From Pulicaria dysenterica (taxonomy: Eukaryota; Streptophyta; Magnoliopsida; Asterales; Asteraceae), in the NCBI GenBank assembly GCA_947179395.2, contig OX359289.1, positions 82,325,729 through 82,389,728 of the forward strand: a DNA stretch of 64,000 nt. The letters run 5' to 3'. Under the pieces are notes generated by a model. It made no database searches. It worked only from the letters and a program-made list of their open reading frames with translations, and was not told the DNA's origin. This document shows, piece after piece, positions 22,558-33,329 of this stretch (its first letter is position 1; every line of letters starts with the position of its first letter). Made by a program: the position numbers and the translations under genes.

Positions 22558-22755
22558 TGTTAGATCTGTATTAGTGATTAGATCTAGAGAATATTATTGT
22601 AATAGAATATGCATTTTAGGGTTAAGGTATAAATACTATGTAACCTTCACCTTTATTGTAACTTTGGCATATTGAAATAGAATATACACACTTAAAGGTG
22701 TTTTTGTCAAATTTCTCTCAAGTTCATACTATATTATACTCATTCTTGCCTTTCA
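22558..22755 (+). repeat. Element A 3' LTR
   Basis: 198 bp; four substitutions and one single-base indel relative to the 5' LTR. Confidence 0.92.
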
Positions 22756-22760
22756 GAATC
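22756..22760. repeat. TSD of element A, right (GAATC)
   Basis: Matches 7014-7018. Confidence 0.9.
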
Positions 22761-23217
22761 TTTAGAAGCCTGCTCCAAAGGATATACATTTAATGCAAAC
22801 AGACAAACACATTTAATATAAATAGCCAAATACATTTAATGCAGCAGACTCGGCAGCAAAGTGTCAGTTTCTATGGACCAGAAGGATGCTTTAACCATCG
22901 GATAAAGCAACTAGGTAATAACCAGCTTCAGTTCTATATATACAGGAGCTCAGATCATCACCAACACAGGCAACCTTCATCTCTCTCTCTCTCTACACTA
23001 TCTCCTTACATATTTTCTATACTTGCAATAGTAATACATATACACACATACATACAAGTTCTGACTTGATCGTCGGAGGGTTGATCCCGGGGCTCTGGCC
23101 TCGGGTCACCTTCTAACGAGTTCTCTTCATGTTGACAGCAACTCGGTCCAAGCTCGGGAAATGGAGAACGGCCAAACCATCTATCTGGACTGAACCCGGA
23201 GGATCGATGTTTCAACA
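22761..23217 (+). mobile_element. Gypsy 3' LTR, right part
   Basis: Continues the LTR begun at 6925. It contains TATATATA near 22936, a CT-rich stretch at 22978-22994, and a U5-like end with CTGACTTGATCGTCGGAGGG (common in plant gypsy LTRs), ending GATCGATGTTTCAACA. The frames at 22839 and 23006 are incidental. Confidence 0.5.
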
Positions 23218-23237
23218 CTACTATTTATATTATTTTT

Positions 23238-23879
23238 TGTTGGTCCCGAGTGGATACAACAACAACAAATGTTTGTAGAATGGGGGTTGAATACAAACTT
23301 TAGCTATTTAAAAATTAAGAGACACACGGTTTACTTTTATATAATTCTTATTGATGTGAATCAAGAATTACATAAACTAGATGCGGAAAATCTAAGTTCA
23401 ATAAAAGGTAGCAACTAAATTTGTCTAACACATAGACTAAGCAAATCTTAAACAACTGATGTCTAAGATGTCCAACACATGAACAAGTTTGTAACACTGA
23501 AAGTAAAATGCTAACTCTTCTAATTCTCAACAGATGAGATTTCAGGTTCAACTCTATCTATTCGTATACTTAGCATGTTTCCATGCAAGAGTATATATAA
23601 GCACTATGATGTCCGGGTTGATGGAGTGGAGAAGGAGACAAATGTACTTGGTTTAATAATATTATAATAGATAAAGTTAGTGAGTGAAAGGTAAGTTAAC
23701 TTTATACACAAAGTGTGAAAAGTGAACATACTTTTCAGTAAGGTGTTTACCCATTATCTATTATTATATTATTAAAGTACTACCTTTATGTCTTGGGAGA
23801 GTAAACTTCTCTTTCCATGCTTGTACTTTTATCAACACCATGCTTCCTGAAGATTTGACTTTACCAAGTATAGAGTTGA
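23238..23879 (-). repeat. Element D 3' LTR, U5-side part
   Basis: Reads TGTTGGTCCCGAG on the plus strand, so on the minus strand the LTR ends CTCGGGACCAACA. The same end is followed by a PBS in the related copies at 58719 and 62341, proving the LTR boundary. A TATATATAA box (minus TTATATATA) lies at 23592-23600. Interrupted at 23880 by C; continues at 32034. Confidence 0.8.
23875..23879. repeat. TSD of element C, left (GTTGA)
   Basis: GTTGA against GTTGC at 32034-32038, one mismatch. The uninterrupted homologous site at 41500 reads GAGTTGCCAGCC, so the ancestral target was GTTGC and the left copy has mutated. Confidence 0.75.
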
Positions 23880-24659
23880 TGTTAGATTATGTGCAGAGAT
23901 AGATAACATGTACTATCGTGTCCAATACTATGTGACACTAAAGGATCACACCGCTGCACACCCAATTAGAACCTGTTGGATTTTATCTATTTGTGTATCA
24001 CAATAATTAATAGTTTAATTAATTATTGAGAAAGAGAAAAATAATAAAAGTTATTTATTATTTAAAAGGAGAAGTTAATATTTAGTTTAAATATTAACGA
24101 GACCAGTTAATTAATAGTTATTAATTAATTAGAAAGGTCGAGGGTATTTTCCGTAATTGATTAATAGTTTAATTAAAGCTGGGCTTTAATTAAACGGGCT
24201 TGGGGCCTAATAAGGGTTTATTATATAAACCTTATTTGCCACTTATTAATCACATGTTAATCAAAAAGATAAAAGATAACCCTAAACTCTCCTTCCCTCT
24301 CTCTCTAATCGGCGGCCCTCTCTCTCCCTCTATTGGGGTTGGACGGCGGCGCTAAGGCCGAGAACCACCACCGAGCGACGGTGGTCGGCGGCGACGGTAC
24401 ACACACACGGGTCACGGTTATTTGATCCGAGGTTTAATCCTTAGGCGGTCTAGCAGCTAGTTCGAGGTGGTGCAGTAGCGGTGGATAACCTGCAGCTGTC
24501 TAGAGGCTTAAAAAGAAAGTTTTGTTTTTGCATAAAGGTATAACTTTCTAACCCTCTTCCTCTTTTAGTTTTCTGTACGAGTTAGATGAGATCACTGGAG
24601 GGGGTTTTATTCCGCTGTGCATGTTGATATATGTTTTTTATACCTTAGAAATCCCTTTA
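23880..24659 (+). repeat. Element C 5' LTR
   Basis: TGTTAGATTATGTGCAG...ATCCCTTTA. TATATAAA near 24223 is the likely TATA box; a CT-rich and CpG-rich stretch (24290-24420) follows. Confidence 0.9.
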
Positions 24660-24660
24660 G

Positions 24661-24673
24661 TGGTATCAGAGCC
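24661..24673 (+). other. Element C primer binding site
   Basis: TGGTATCAGAGCC one base after the LTR. Confidence 0.92.
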
Positions 24674-26498
24674 ACTTCTAACCTCGTAAGGAGACTAGGT
24701 AGGTTTCTTTTTATTCTGATGAAATATGATTCTGTTTTATCCAGAAAGAAAATTTTTGGTCATCCAAGTAAATAGAATTCAAGTTTATGATTTCTATTGG
24801 ATTAGATTAATTAGTTTTTGGATAAAAAGATTGTTAGATTTAATTTTTAATTAAATCTGTTTTTTATTTATTGTTGTTATTTACGATAACCGAGAGCATC
24901 AACACCACCCTAATCGGCGGCGGTCTCAAGTCTGGGACGGCAGTCGCTGGGTGCCGATGATCGGCGGCGGTCTGCGATGGTTGTGGGGGTACGCGGCGCG
25001 GAGAGCGACGCGGTTAGCAGCCCAGTTAGCGGCGCTAACTGTGTGGTGGGCTTCGGCCCAGAGAACCACGGCCCAGGAGGCCTGCGGCCCAGTTTGGGTT
25101 TAGCGGCTAGGGTTAGCGGCACTAAAGTTTTTTGGGCCTGGGCCCAGTTTTTATTTCTCGGTCCGGTTTCCAATCAATGACCCTGTTTAAATATTTGGCC
25201 CAACTCGCGGTTCAGATATTTTGTGGTCAATATTAAATTGAAATACAGTTGTTATTTTAATTTAAGGTCTAAATATTATTTTGAGTTTTTGATTAATTAT
25301 CAAGTATGAATCTTGAAATATATATTTATTGCAAATAACAGAAAAACAATATAGGGGTTTTAACAGGTTGTTAAAATCAGTTATTTTCATCAAGATGAAT
25401 AATTAGAAATCAGTTGTTGTTGTACTTTCATGTATTAGTTTAGTACATGTTTGGGATGTCATAGCCGAGCCCTAGACCTTGTGGATTGTTTACTTTTCTT
25501 CACTTCTGGTTGTGATTGGTTTTATTATTCTATGGTGTGGGGAGGCCTGCGTGCCACTTACAACCCCTATTCTATTTTTGTAAAAGTACTAGAATTAGCG
25601 GGCCTGCGTGCCTTTGATCAATCTTGTAATTTTTATATTTCTAGTTTTTAGTTTTTAGTTTTTAGAATAGAATAGATTATTAGAATAAATATGAAGCTGA
25701 TACAAGAACCAAGAACCAAGAACCAAGGAGCAGGGAGTAGGATTGGATGCTGGAGCCAGTGGGAGCTTCAGAATGCCATGCCATGTGTGTTGTGTTTTTT
25801 CCACTTAGGTTTTGACCGTCGGGTTTTTCGTGTGGCTCACGAAACCGACAATAGTTAAGGGCAAGGCTAAGGCATAGTTGTTTGTGGTTGTTTTATTTCT
25901 TTACATATTTTATATATGTGTGGTTGTGATTAACACGATGAAATATAACAAGGGTTTTAATAATAGTTAATTATTGAAACAGATCTTTTTAAAGAAAACT
26001 GGCTTTAAAGTTTTTCTCGTTAAAACTTGGAAATCCTTTTTAGAAAAATCTTAGATCAGTGTGCTACCCACCTAATGGTACACCCTTGCTGTTAAACGGT
26101 ACTCGGGTGTCGGAAGTGCCCAAACCTTGGGCATCCGGGTTCAAACCATTGCGGGAAGGGGCATGAATTCATGCTGTTTAGTCCCGGCTAGAATTCATGC
26201 TGTCTTAGGTGATGCGATCTATTTTGGTGATAATCGGGAGTCCCGGCCCAAAATGCACTAGAGGGACTAAACATGCACGGTTCCTGTAACCGATGTCCCG
26301 CGGATCTAGGAGTCGTGTCCAGTTAGGATACGATTGGTATAGTTCTTACCTACCAGAAATAGCATTGTCCCGGTGGGAAGTGCCAAACCTTGCATCGGGA
26401 AATGTGAAATATGGATCCTAGTCTAATAATTTTTGTTAAAAGGTAATAATTATTAGAAGATATAATCAATACTGAATCGGTTTTATCTTTTTCTGTAG
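24674..26498 (+). other. Element C untranslated leader
   Basis: A 1.8-kb leader, long as usual for Angela-type elements. It contains a GC-rich block (24900-25180; frames on both strands look incidental) and, from 26050 to 26410, a set of related GTCCCGG / GTGCCAAACCTTG segments in direct and inverted order that could fold into a structured RNA such as a packaging or dimerisation signal. No ORF is credible. Confidence 0.6.
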
Positions 26499-29400
26499 AT
26501 GTCTATTATATCTGTTATTCCGTTTTATTCACCAAGAGAGTCTCTAAGTCTCATCACTAGCAAGTGGAAGCTTTCAGGTTCAAACTTTGTTGTTTGGAAG
26601 ATGCATCTGAAAAATGTTTTGGATGCACAGGGAAAGCTTCACATTATTGAGACATTGCCTCCAGAACGACCAGGAGTAGATGCCCATGATAGTGAGTATG
26701 ACACTTACTATCAGTATCTGGATGACGAGTCTGACGTCATGTCGATTCTCATTCTCACAGCATCATCCGAGTTTACGGATGATCTCCGTGAGTAGTCGTC
26801 TTATGAGGTTGTTCAAGTATTGGAGCAGAAGTTCAAGTTTAGTGAACGGATATGCCGTATGCTACTGATGAGGGAAATCCTTTCAGCCAAGATGAAAGAA
26901 AGTCAGCCTATTAGCGATCATCTCATCAATATGAGAAGGCTCTTGGGTTGCTATGAGAGCTATCGGTCAAAATCAAAACCACATGAGCTAGTTATGCTCT
27001 TGTTCGGTTCCTTATCAGACTATTACCAGAAAAGAGTAATGTATGTCCTCGATGATTTTGAGATGACTGTCGCAAGGTTGCACGAAATCCTCATGTGCAT
27101 TTGCGACGAGTTGAACCCAAAGCAGCTAGAGTCACCAGTTGTGGACCCTATGCAGGAGGATGACTGGCTGGAAGAACTTGGAGAAATTTGTTGCCCAGAC
27201 TGTGGTAGCAAGGATTCATGCGAGCACTCACTCGACATAGATCAGCTGGACATTGGTTCGCCCAATGATACAGGTATCTTTATGATAGATTGTCTTATTA
27301 CTTCTTATGAATCATGGGTATTGGATACCGGATGTGGTCATCACATATGCAATCATTTGCAGGGATTCAAGAGAAGTAAGAAACTGAGACAAAAAGATAT
27401 GGACCTACGGGTAGGCGAAGGCTCCATGGTTGGTGCTAAAGCTGTAGGGACATATTGTCTTAGTTTGCCCTCGGTCATGGTCTTAGAACTAGAACCTTGT
27501 TATTATGTTCCAAGACTAATTAAAAATGTTATCTCGTTCAATTTGCTAATAGACTGTGGATTTGCTTATGTTTTTAATGAAAAGGCTATTTCATGTTTTA
27601 AAAATGATGTTTTCTTTTTCAAAGCTACTCCAGAAAACGGTCTATATACGCTAAATTTAGATAACAATGACATCTATCATATAAGTAAGAGATCCAAGAG
27701 TAACTTGAATCAAACTTACCTTTGGCATTGTCGTTTAGGACACATAAACGAGAAACGCATAGAGAAGCTCCGAGATGACGGAATTCTAGAACCATTTGAC
27801 TTGGAGTCATATGATGTTTGCGAATCTTGTTTGTCTGGTAAAATGACAAAGCAGCCTTTCAACAGTGAGAATGAAAGGGCCAGCGAGTTATTAGGGATTA
27901 TACACACAGATGTGTGCGGACCCTTTACTCCGGAGGCTAGAGGAGGATACCGGTATTTCATAACCTTTACTGACGACTTCAGTAGGTTCGGTTATGTCTA
28001 CCTCATGAGACTTAAATCTGAAAGTTTTGACAAGTTCAAACAGTTTCAGAATGAGGTACAAAATCAGCTAGACAAGAAGATAAAGTCACTTCGGTCAGAT
28101 CGAGGTGGCGAATATCTGAGTCAGGAATTCGACGATCATTTGAAGGAATGTAAAATTGTTTCACAACTCACATCTCCTTATACACCTCAGATGAATGGTG
28201 TATCAGAAAGGAGGAATCGTACACTGCTTGACATGGTACGATCAATGATGAGTCGAAGTTCACTACCATTGTCGTTTTGGGGACACGCACTCGAGACAGC
28301 AGCGTTCATGCTGAACCGGGTTCCAACCAAATCGGTTGAAAAGACACCGTTCGAGGTATGGACGGGGAAAAAGCCCAAAATGTCTTTTCTAAAGGTTTGG
28401 GGATGTGAGGTGTATGTTAAGAGAACATTCACGGATAAACTCAATCCCAAATCAGATAAGTGTATCTTCGTGGGCTATCCCAAGGAAACCATGGGATACT
28501 ATTTCTACAACCCAGATGAGAACAAAGTTTTTGTTGCTCGTAAAGGGGTATTCTTGGATGAGAAGTTTCTAAACTCAGAGACTCCAAGAAAAGAATTAGA
28601 GCTTCAAGAAATTGAAGAGGTGGAGATTACACCACCACCGATAGTTGAACCTGTAGTTCAACAGAGAATTGTTGAACCTCAACCCGAGTCTGTGGTTGAG
28701 GAAGAGGTGCAAACACAAGACCTTCGCAGGTCTAGTAGGCCTCGTATTGAGCCGGATAGGTATATGGGATTCCTAGTTGCTCAAGACGAAGGGGATCTTT
28801 TAGAACCCACTACCTACCAAGACGCTGCCTCAGGTTTAGAATCTGAGAGATGGCTAGAAGCCATGAAGGCAGAGATGCAATCCATGTATGACAACCAAGT
28901 TTGGGAGTTAGTGGATTTGCCTCAACACAGTAAAGTTGTTGGGTGCAAATGGGTCTTCAAAAAGAAGACATACATGGATGGAAAGGTGCATAATTTTAAA
29001 GCAAGGCTAGTGGCAAAAGGTTTTACGAAAACTCATGGCGTTGACTATGATGAAACTTTTTCCCCAGTGGCAATGCTTAAGACTATTAGGATTCTAATTA
29101 CCATATCAGCATATTTTGACTATGAGATATGGCAGATGGATGTCAAAACCGCTTTCCTTAACGGGAAACTGACAGAGGATGTATATATGATACAACTGGA
29201 TGGTTTTGCGGATCCAAAGAACCCTAATAAAGTATGCAAGTTGCTTAAATCCATTTATGGACTAAAGCAAGCATCTAGGAGCTGGAACTTACACTTTGAT
29301 GAGCGCATCAAAGAGTTTGGTTTTACCAAAAGTGAGTTCGAGTCGTGTGTTTACACCAAATTCAGTGGGAGCGCGGTAACCTTCCTAGTCTTGTATGTAG

Positions 29401-30386
29401 ACGACATACTGTTAATAGGAAACAATATACCAGTATTACAGGGAGTAAAATCCTGGTTAGGTAAATGTTTCCAGATGAAAGACTTGGGAGAAACTGCTTA
29501 TATACTGGGTATAAAGATCTATAGGAATAGATCTAAGCGGCTTATCGGACTTAGTCAAAGTACTTATATTGACAAAGTCGTGAAAACATTCAAGATGGAT
29601 GGATCCAAGAAAGGATTTATTCCTATGCAATCTGGCGCGATTTTGAGTAAGGCTCAATGTCCTGTGTCTAGTCAAGATCAGGACAAGATGAAATTGATAC
29701 CATATGCCTCGGCAGTTGGTTCAATTATGTATGCCATGCTATGTACTAGACCCGATGTTGCCTATTCTATCAGTGTCACGAGTAGATATCAGCAAAATCC
29801 TGGTGAAGCTCATTGGGTGGCCGTCAAGAATATTCTCAAGTATCTGAGAAGGACGAAAGACATATTCCTAGTATATGGAGGTTCGATGGATGAGCTTAGT
29901 GTAACTGGTTACACTGATGCTAGTTTCCAGACCGACAGAGACGACTTCAGGTCGCAGTCAGGATTTGTCTTTACCCTAAACGGAGGAGCCATATCTTGAA
30001 AGAGTCAGAAGCAAGATACAATAGCAGATTCTACTACAGAGGCAGAGTACATTGCGGCAAGTGATGCGGCAAAGGAAGCTGTCTGGCTGAAGAATTTTAT
30101 CTCGGATCTTAGAGTTGTTGCTAGTATCTCTAGACCGATCGATATATTATGTGACAACTCAGGGGCTGTAGCGCAAGCTAAAGAGCCTAGAGATCATCAG
30201 CGGACAAGGCACGTACTCAGGAAATATCACCTCATCCGAGAGATCATTGGAAGAGATGATATTAGATTGCAAAAGATACCGACGGACGACAACGTTGCTG
30301 ACCCGTTGACGAAGCCGCTAGCTAGGGCTAAGCATGAGAGGCATGCGAGTTCTATAGGAATGCAGTACTTGGAACATAGCAGCTAG
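26499..30386 (+). pseudogene. gag-pol: Element C gag-pol polyprotein, two premature stops
   Basis: A single frame of 1,296 codons. Stops: TAG at 26793-26795 (gag) and TGA at 29997-29999 (where family members have Trp before KSQKQDT). Gag domain about residues 1-200. I see no CCHC knuckle, only a Cys-rich CCPDCGSKDSC near residue 230. Protease: VLDTGCGHHIC (about 277). Integrase zinc finger: WHCRLGH...CESCLSGK. Integrase catalytic residues: Asp of IHTDVCGP, Asp of LRSDRGGEY, Glu of NGVSERRN. RT: QMDVKTAFLNG and the active site YVDDILLIGN. RNase H: TDASFQTD, then ADSTTEAEY and ADPLTKPL. Ends TAG at 30384. The order PR-IN-RT-RH is the copia order. Confidence 0.92.
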
Positions 30387-31235
30387 TTCGTGTTTTTGAT
30401 TATTACTATAGATATAACTTGAGACTCTTTTATTATGTAATTACATTTCATGGGATTGAAATAGGAGGTTTTTACATAATTGTTTCTAGTTGTCTATTTT
30501 TAGCATGTTTAATCTATCCATGACAAGTGAAGTGATGAGTTGTCTAAATGCCCGTAGCTACATAATGTAGTGGGAGCTACATTAGGGAGGTAACGCTATT
30601 ATGAATATTTGATGATTTATTCGGATATGAATAAAAGCACAAGGTTGTGACCAAGTATTTATAGATATTTATCAGGGGATAAATATTGGGGTGATCCGCA
30701 TCGAGTTTACTTCATAGAGCGTTAACATAAGTAAACTTGATAGGTTGTCCTTGGACCTGAGATATTTGGTTTGGGGTGTGGTAACTTCTGTACTTTAGCA
30801 TGTTCTAACGTCACGCCATAACAGGGTGATCATAAGGGGCTTGTCTAGGTGCAGCGGAAGCCATGTGCTCAAATTGCAAATAGTCAAGATGGAATTTGCA
30901 CCTCCTTTTTAGGAGAGATATTTTCTGAGCTTCTCGACGATTAAGACTACTGAAAATGCGTGGCCGCGCTCGGTTAGAATGATAGTTATTCATTCGGGAA
31001 ACCGTAACTGCAGAGTGTCGAAATCAAAGTCGAGAAAATCTGAGTATTAGATGAGATCCCTGCTCCATGTCAAATACTCACATTAAGAAATATCGCGATG
31101 CAAAAGGAAAAGCCTAGATAATCCAAGGTGTGGATTATATCTCTAGATATAAGAGATCTCATAGTCTAGTTAACCTAAGTGTCTGGCTAGGGACCTCCTT
31201 AGGCCAACGATGTACAAGGAGTGTTACTTATCTTG
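30387..31235 (+). other. Element C 3' untranslated region
   Basis: About 850 bp between the polyprotein stop and the PPT, without a supported ORF; this is where A, B, D and E have their extra ORF. A minus-strand frame at 30811-30993 looks incidental. Confidence 0.6.
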
Positions 31236-31249
31236 CACAAGTGGGAGTC
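31236..31249 (+). other. Element C polypurine tract
   Basis: CACAAGTGGGAGTC before the 3' LTR; differs from the GGGGGAGAT tract of the other elements. Confidence 0.85.
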
Positions 31250-32033
31250 TGTTAGATTATGTGCAGAGATAGATAACATCTACTATCGTGTCCAATACTA
31301 TGTGACACTAAAGGATCACACCGCTGCACACCCAATTAGAACCTGTTGGATTTTATCTATTTGTGTATCACAATAATTAATAGTTTAATTAATTATTGAG
31401 AAAGAGAAAAATAATAAAAGTTATTTATTATTTAAAAGGAGAAGTTAATATTTAGTTTAAATATTAACGAGACCAGTTAATTAATAGTTATTAATTAATT
31501 ACAAAGGTCGAGGGTATTTTCTGTAATTGATTAATAGTTTAATTAAAGCTGGGCTTTAATTAAACGGGCTTGGGGCCTAATAAGGGTTTATTATATAAAC
31601 CTTATTTGCCTCTTATTAATCACATGTTAATAAAAAAGAGAAAAGATAACCCTAAACTCTCCTTCTCTCTCTCTCTCTAATCGGCGGCCCTCTCTCTCCC
31701 TCTATTGGCGTTCGACGGTGGCGCTAAGGCCGAGAACCACCACCGAGCGACAGTGGTCGGCGGCGACGGTACACACAAACACGGGTCACGGTTATTTGAT
31801 CCGAGGTTTAATACTTAGGCGGTCTAGCAGCCAGTTCGAGGTGGTGCAGTAGCGGTGGATAACCTGCAGCTGTCTAGAGGCTTAAAAAGAAAGTTTTGTT
31901 TTTGCATAAAGGTATAACTTTCTAACCCTCTTCCTCTTTTAGTTTTTTGTACGAGTTAGATGAGATCACTGGAGGGGGTTTTATTCCGCTGTGCATGTTG
32001 ATATATGTTTTTTATACCTTACAAATCCCTTCA
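31250..32033 (+). repeat. Element C 3' LTR
   Basis: 784 bp, ending ATCCCTTCA; roughly 2% divergent from the 5' LTR. Confidence 0.9.
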
Positions 32034-32038
32034 GTTGC
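32034..32038. repeat. TSD of element C, right (GTTGC)
   Basis: Pairs with 23875-23879 with one mismatch. Confidence 0.75.
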
Positions 32039-32865
32039 CAGCCATACTTAGTTGTTTGAAGCATATCTTCGAGATCTTCTCTTCTAAAGTATCTTTCACC
32101 TTTTCCAGGGGATCAAGATCTATCCTTTTTGTTTCTTTGCAGATTTAAAAAGTGCTAAGTACTTTTACAAAGAAAGATCTAAGGCATAATAGAACAACAC
32201 ATGTTCTGCCTTTAACTTAAGAAAGTATTACACAGAAAAACTATTAGCTGATATACAATGTAAAGACTCAGCTAACAGACACTGAACTGCAAATATAATT
32301 TTGCTTAGCTAAGGACAAATGTGAAAGACTCAGCTACTCAGATTTGCTCAGCTGATCAAACTGATCAGCTAATAATACAATTAGAGTACAGCTAATAAAC
32401 TAATCAAACTAAACTCTCACCTGATCCCAGGGGCTCAGCTAATCATTTGAGTGTGATCAGCTTATTGAGAAAAGATTAGATAAGTAATGAATACCTCATC
32501 TGACAGATGGGAGGCATCAGCTGACCAATGAGATAGTGTCAGCTGATCCGCGACTGCTCATCTGATATTGAAGAAACCCTCAGGTGATGCTTTGTAGATG
32601 CTTAGCTGATGCTTCTTGACTTGTCTTTTCTTCTTAGCTGATCTTCCTGAAGCTGGTCCTTTGGCTGATACTCAGTGTTCAGCTGACACTTTTGTTCTTC
32701 AGCTGACATTTCTTACTTTGAAATTCTTTAAGTCTAACATGAAAAACAACACATGTTTTTCATTGATCCAAGTACAAAACTGAATATGTGGTTTTGTTAG
32801 CATCAAATCCTATTTTAAATAATATACAGGTTTGATTATGGTTTGATATCTTTATCTCCCCAACA
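32034..32865 (-). repeat. Element D 3' LTR, U3-side part, TCAGCTGA-rich
   Basis: On the minus strand the LTR starts TGTTGGGGAGATAAAG at 32865. Together with 23238-23879 the LTR is about 1.47 kb. From 32250 to 32715 it holds some 20 copies of AGCTGA or TCAGCT, several as the full palindrome TCAGCTGA. Homology to the chimeric copies at 41791, 59643 and 63265 stops abruptly at 32321, inside this cluster. Confidence 0.8.
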
Positions 32866-32881
32866 ATCTCCCCCTATTTGA
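32866..32881 (-). other. Element D polypurine tract
   Basis: Minus strand reads CAAATAGGGGGAGAT just before the 3' LTR. Confidence 0.85.
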
Positions 32882-33329
32882 TGATGACAAAACCTTGTTT
32901 TGATTAAGAAGAATCAGTTTGACTCGGATTTGTAAAGATAAAACTTTTAAGTGCATTTTGGTTACCTAGCTATCTGTTTTTGGTAACTCTTTAAAATATG
33001 TTCCCTGATATTCTGTTTTTGGGAATCTTTTCATTTATGAAGTACCATTGTTCTATTTTTGTGGTATCTTTCTATCCTTTTTCTGTTTTTAGGATTTTAG
33101 ATTTTCTATATTTACACTAGGTGAGCTATCTACTAAGAATCATCTATACTAGCAATTTAGCTAAGTAGTCCATGATCAAAGTTTCAAGCTTGATTACAAA
33201 ACAAATAATTACAACAGAGTTTGTACAGAGTAACTAAACTAAGAGTTAAGCTAAGTTACAAAATTTGAACTATTCTATGAAATTGAAAATACAACTAGTC
33301 TTGTTATGAAGTATTAGTTGTCTTCCCAC

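Larger units (their letters stand above)
7019..22755 (+). mobile_element. Copia LTR retrotransposon A (contains B)
   Basis: It has TG...CA LTRs of 199 and 198 bp, TSD GAATC, an initiator-Met-type PBS and a GGGGGAGAT polypurine tract. It spans 15.7 kb, of which 5.98 kb is the nested element B plus its duplication. Order: 5' LTR, PBS, hairpin-rich leader, gag, pol remnant, second hairpin-rich spacer, long 3' ORF, PPT, 3' LTR. Protein homology to element E shows they are one family. Gene order with a large ORF after pol and the PPT type suggest the SIRE (Sirevirus) lineage. Gag has lost its capsid core and zinc knuckle; pol has lost the integrase core and RT, so A could only move in trans. LTRs differ by 4 substitutions and 1 indel (about 2%). 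Confidence 0.9.
23880..32033 (+). mobile_element. Angela-like copia element C, near-complete
   Basis: 8,154 bp with LTRs of 780 and 784 bp (about 16 substitutions plus small indels), PBS TGGTATCAGAGCC, PPT, TSD, and one polyprotein frame with two premature stops. The integrase-RT sequence (YGYVYLM-like SRFGYVYLMRLKSE, LRSDRGGEYLSQEF, NGVSERRNRTLLDMVRSMM) is of the Angela/BARE/WIS type, from family knowledge. Unlike A, B, D and E it has no extra ORF after pol. It inserted in the 3' LTR of D. Confidence 0.92.

Noticed and set aside
24900..25180. GC-rich frames on both strands in C's leader
   Set aside because: Inside the untranslated leader, no motif, not expected in this lineage.
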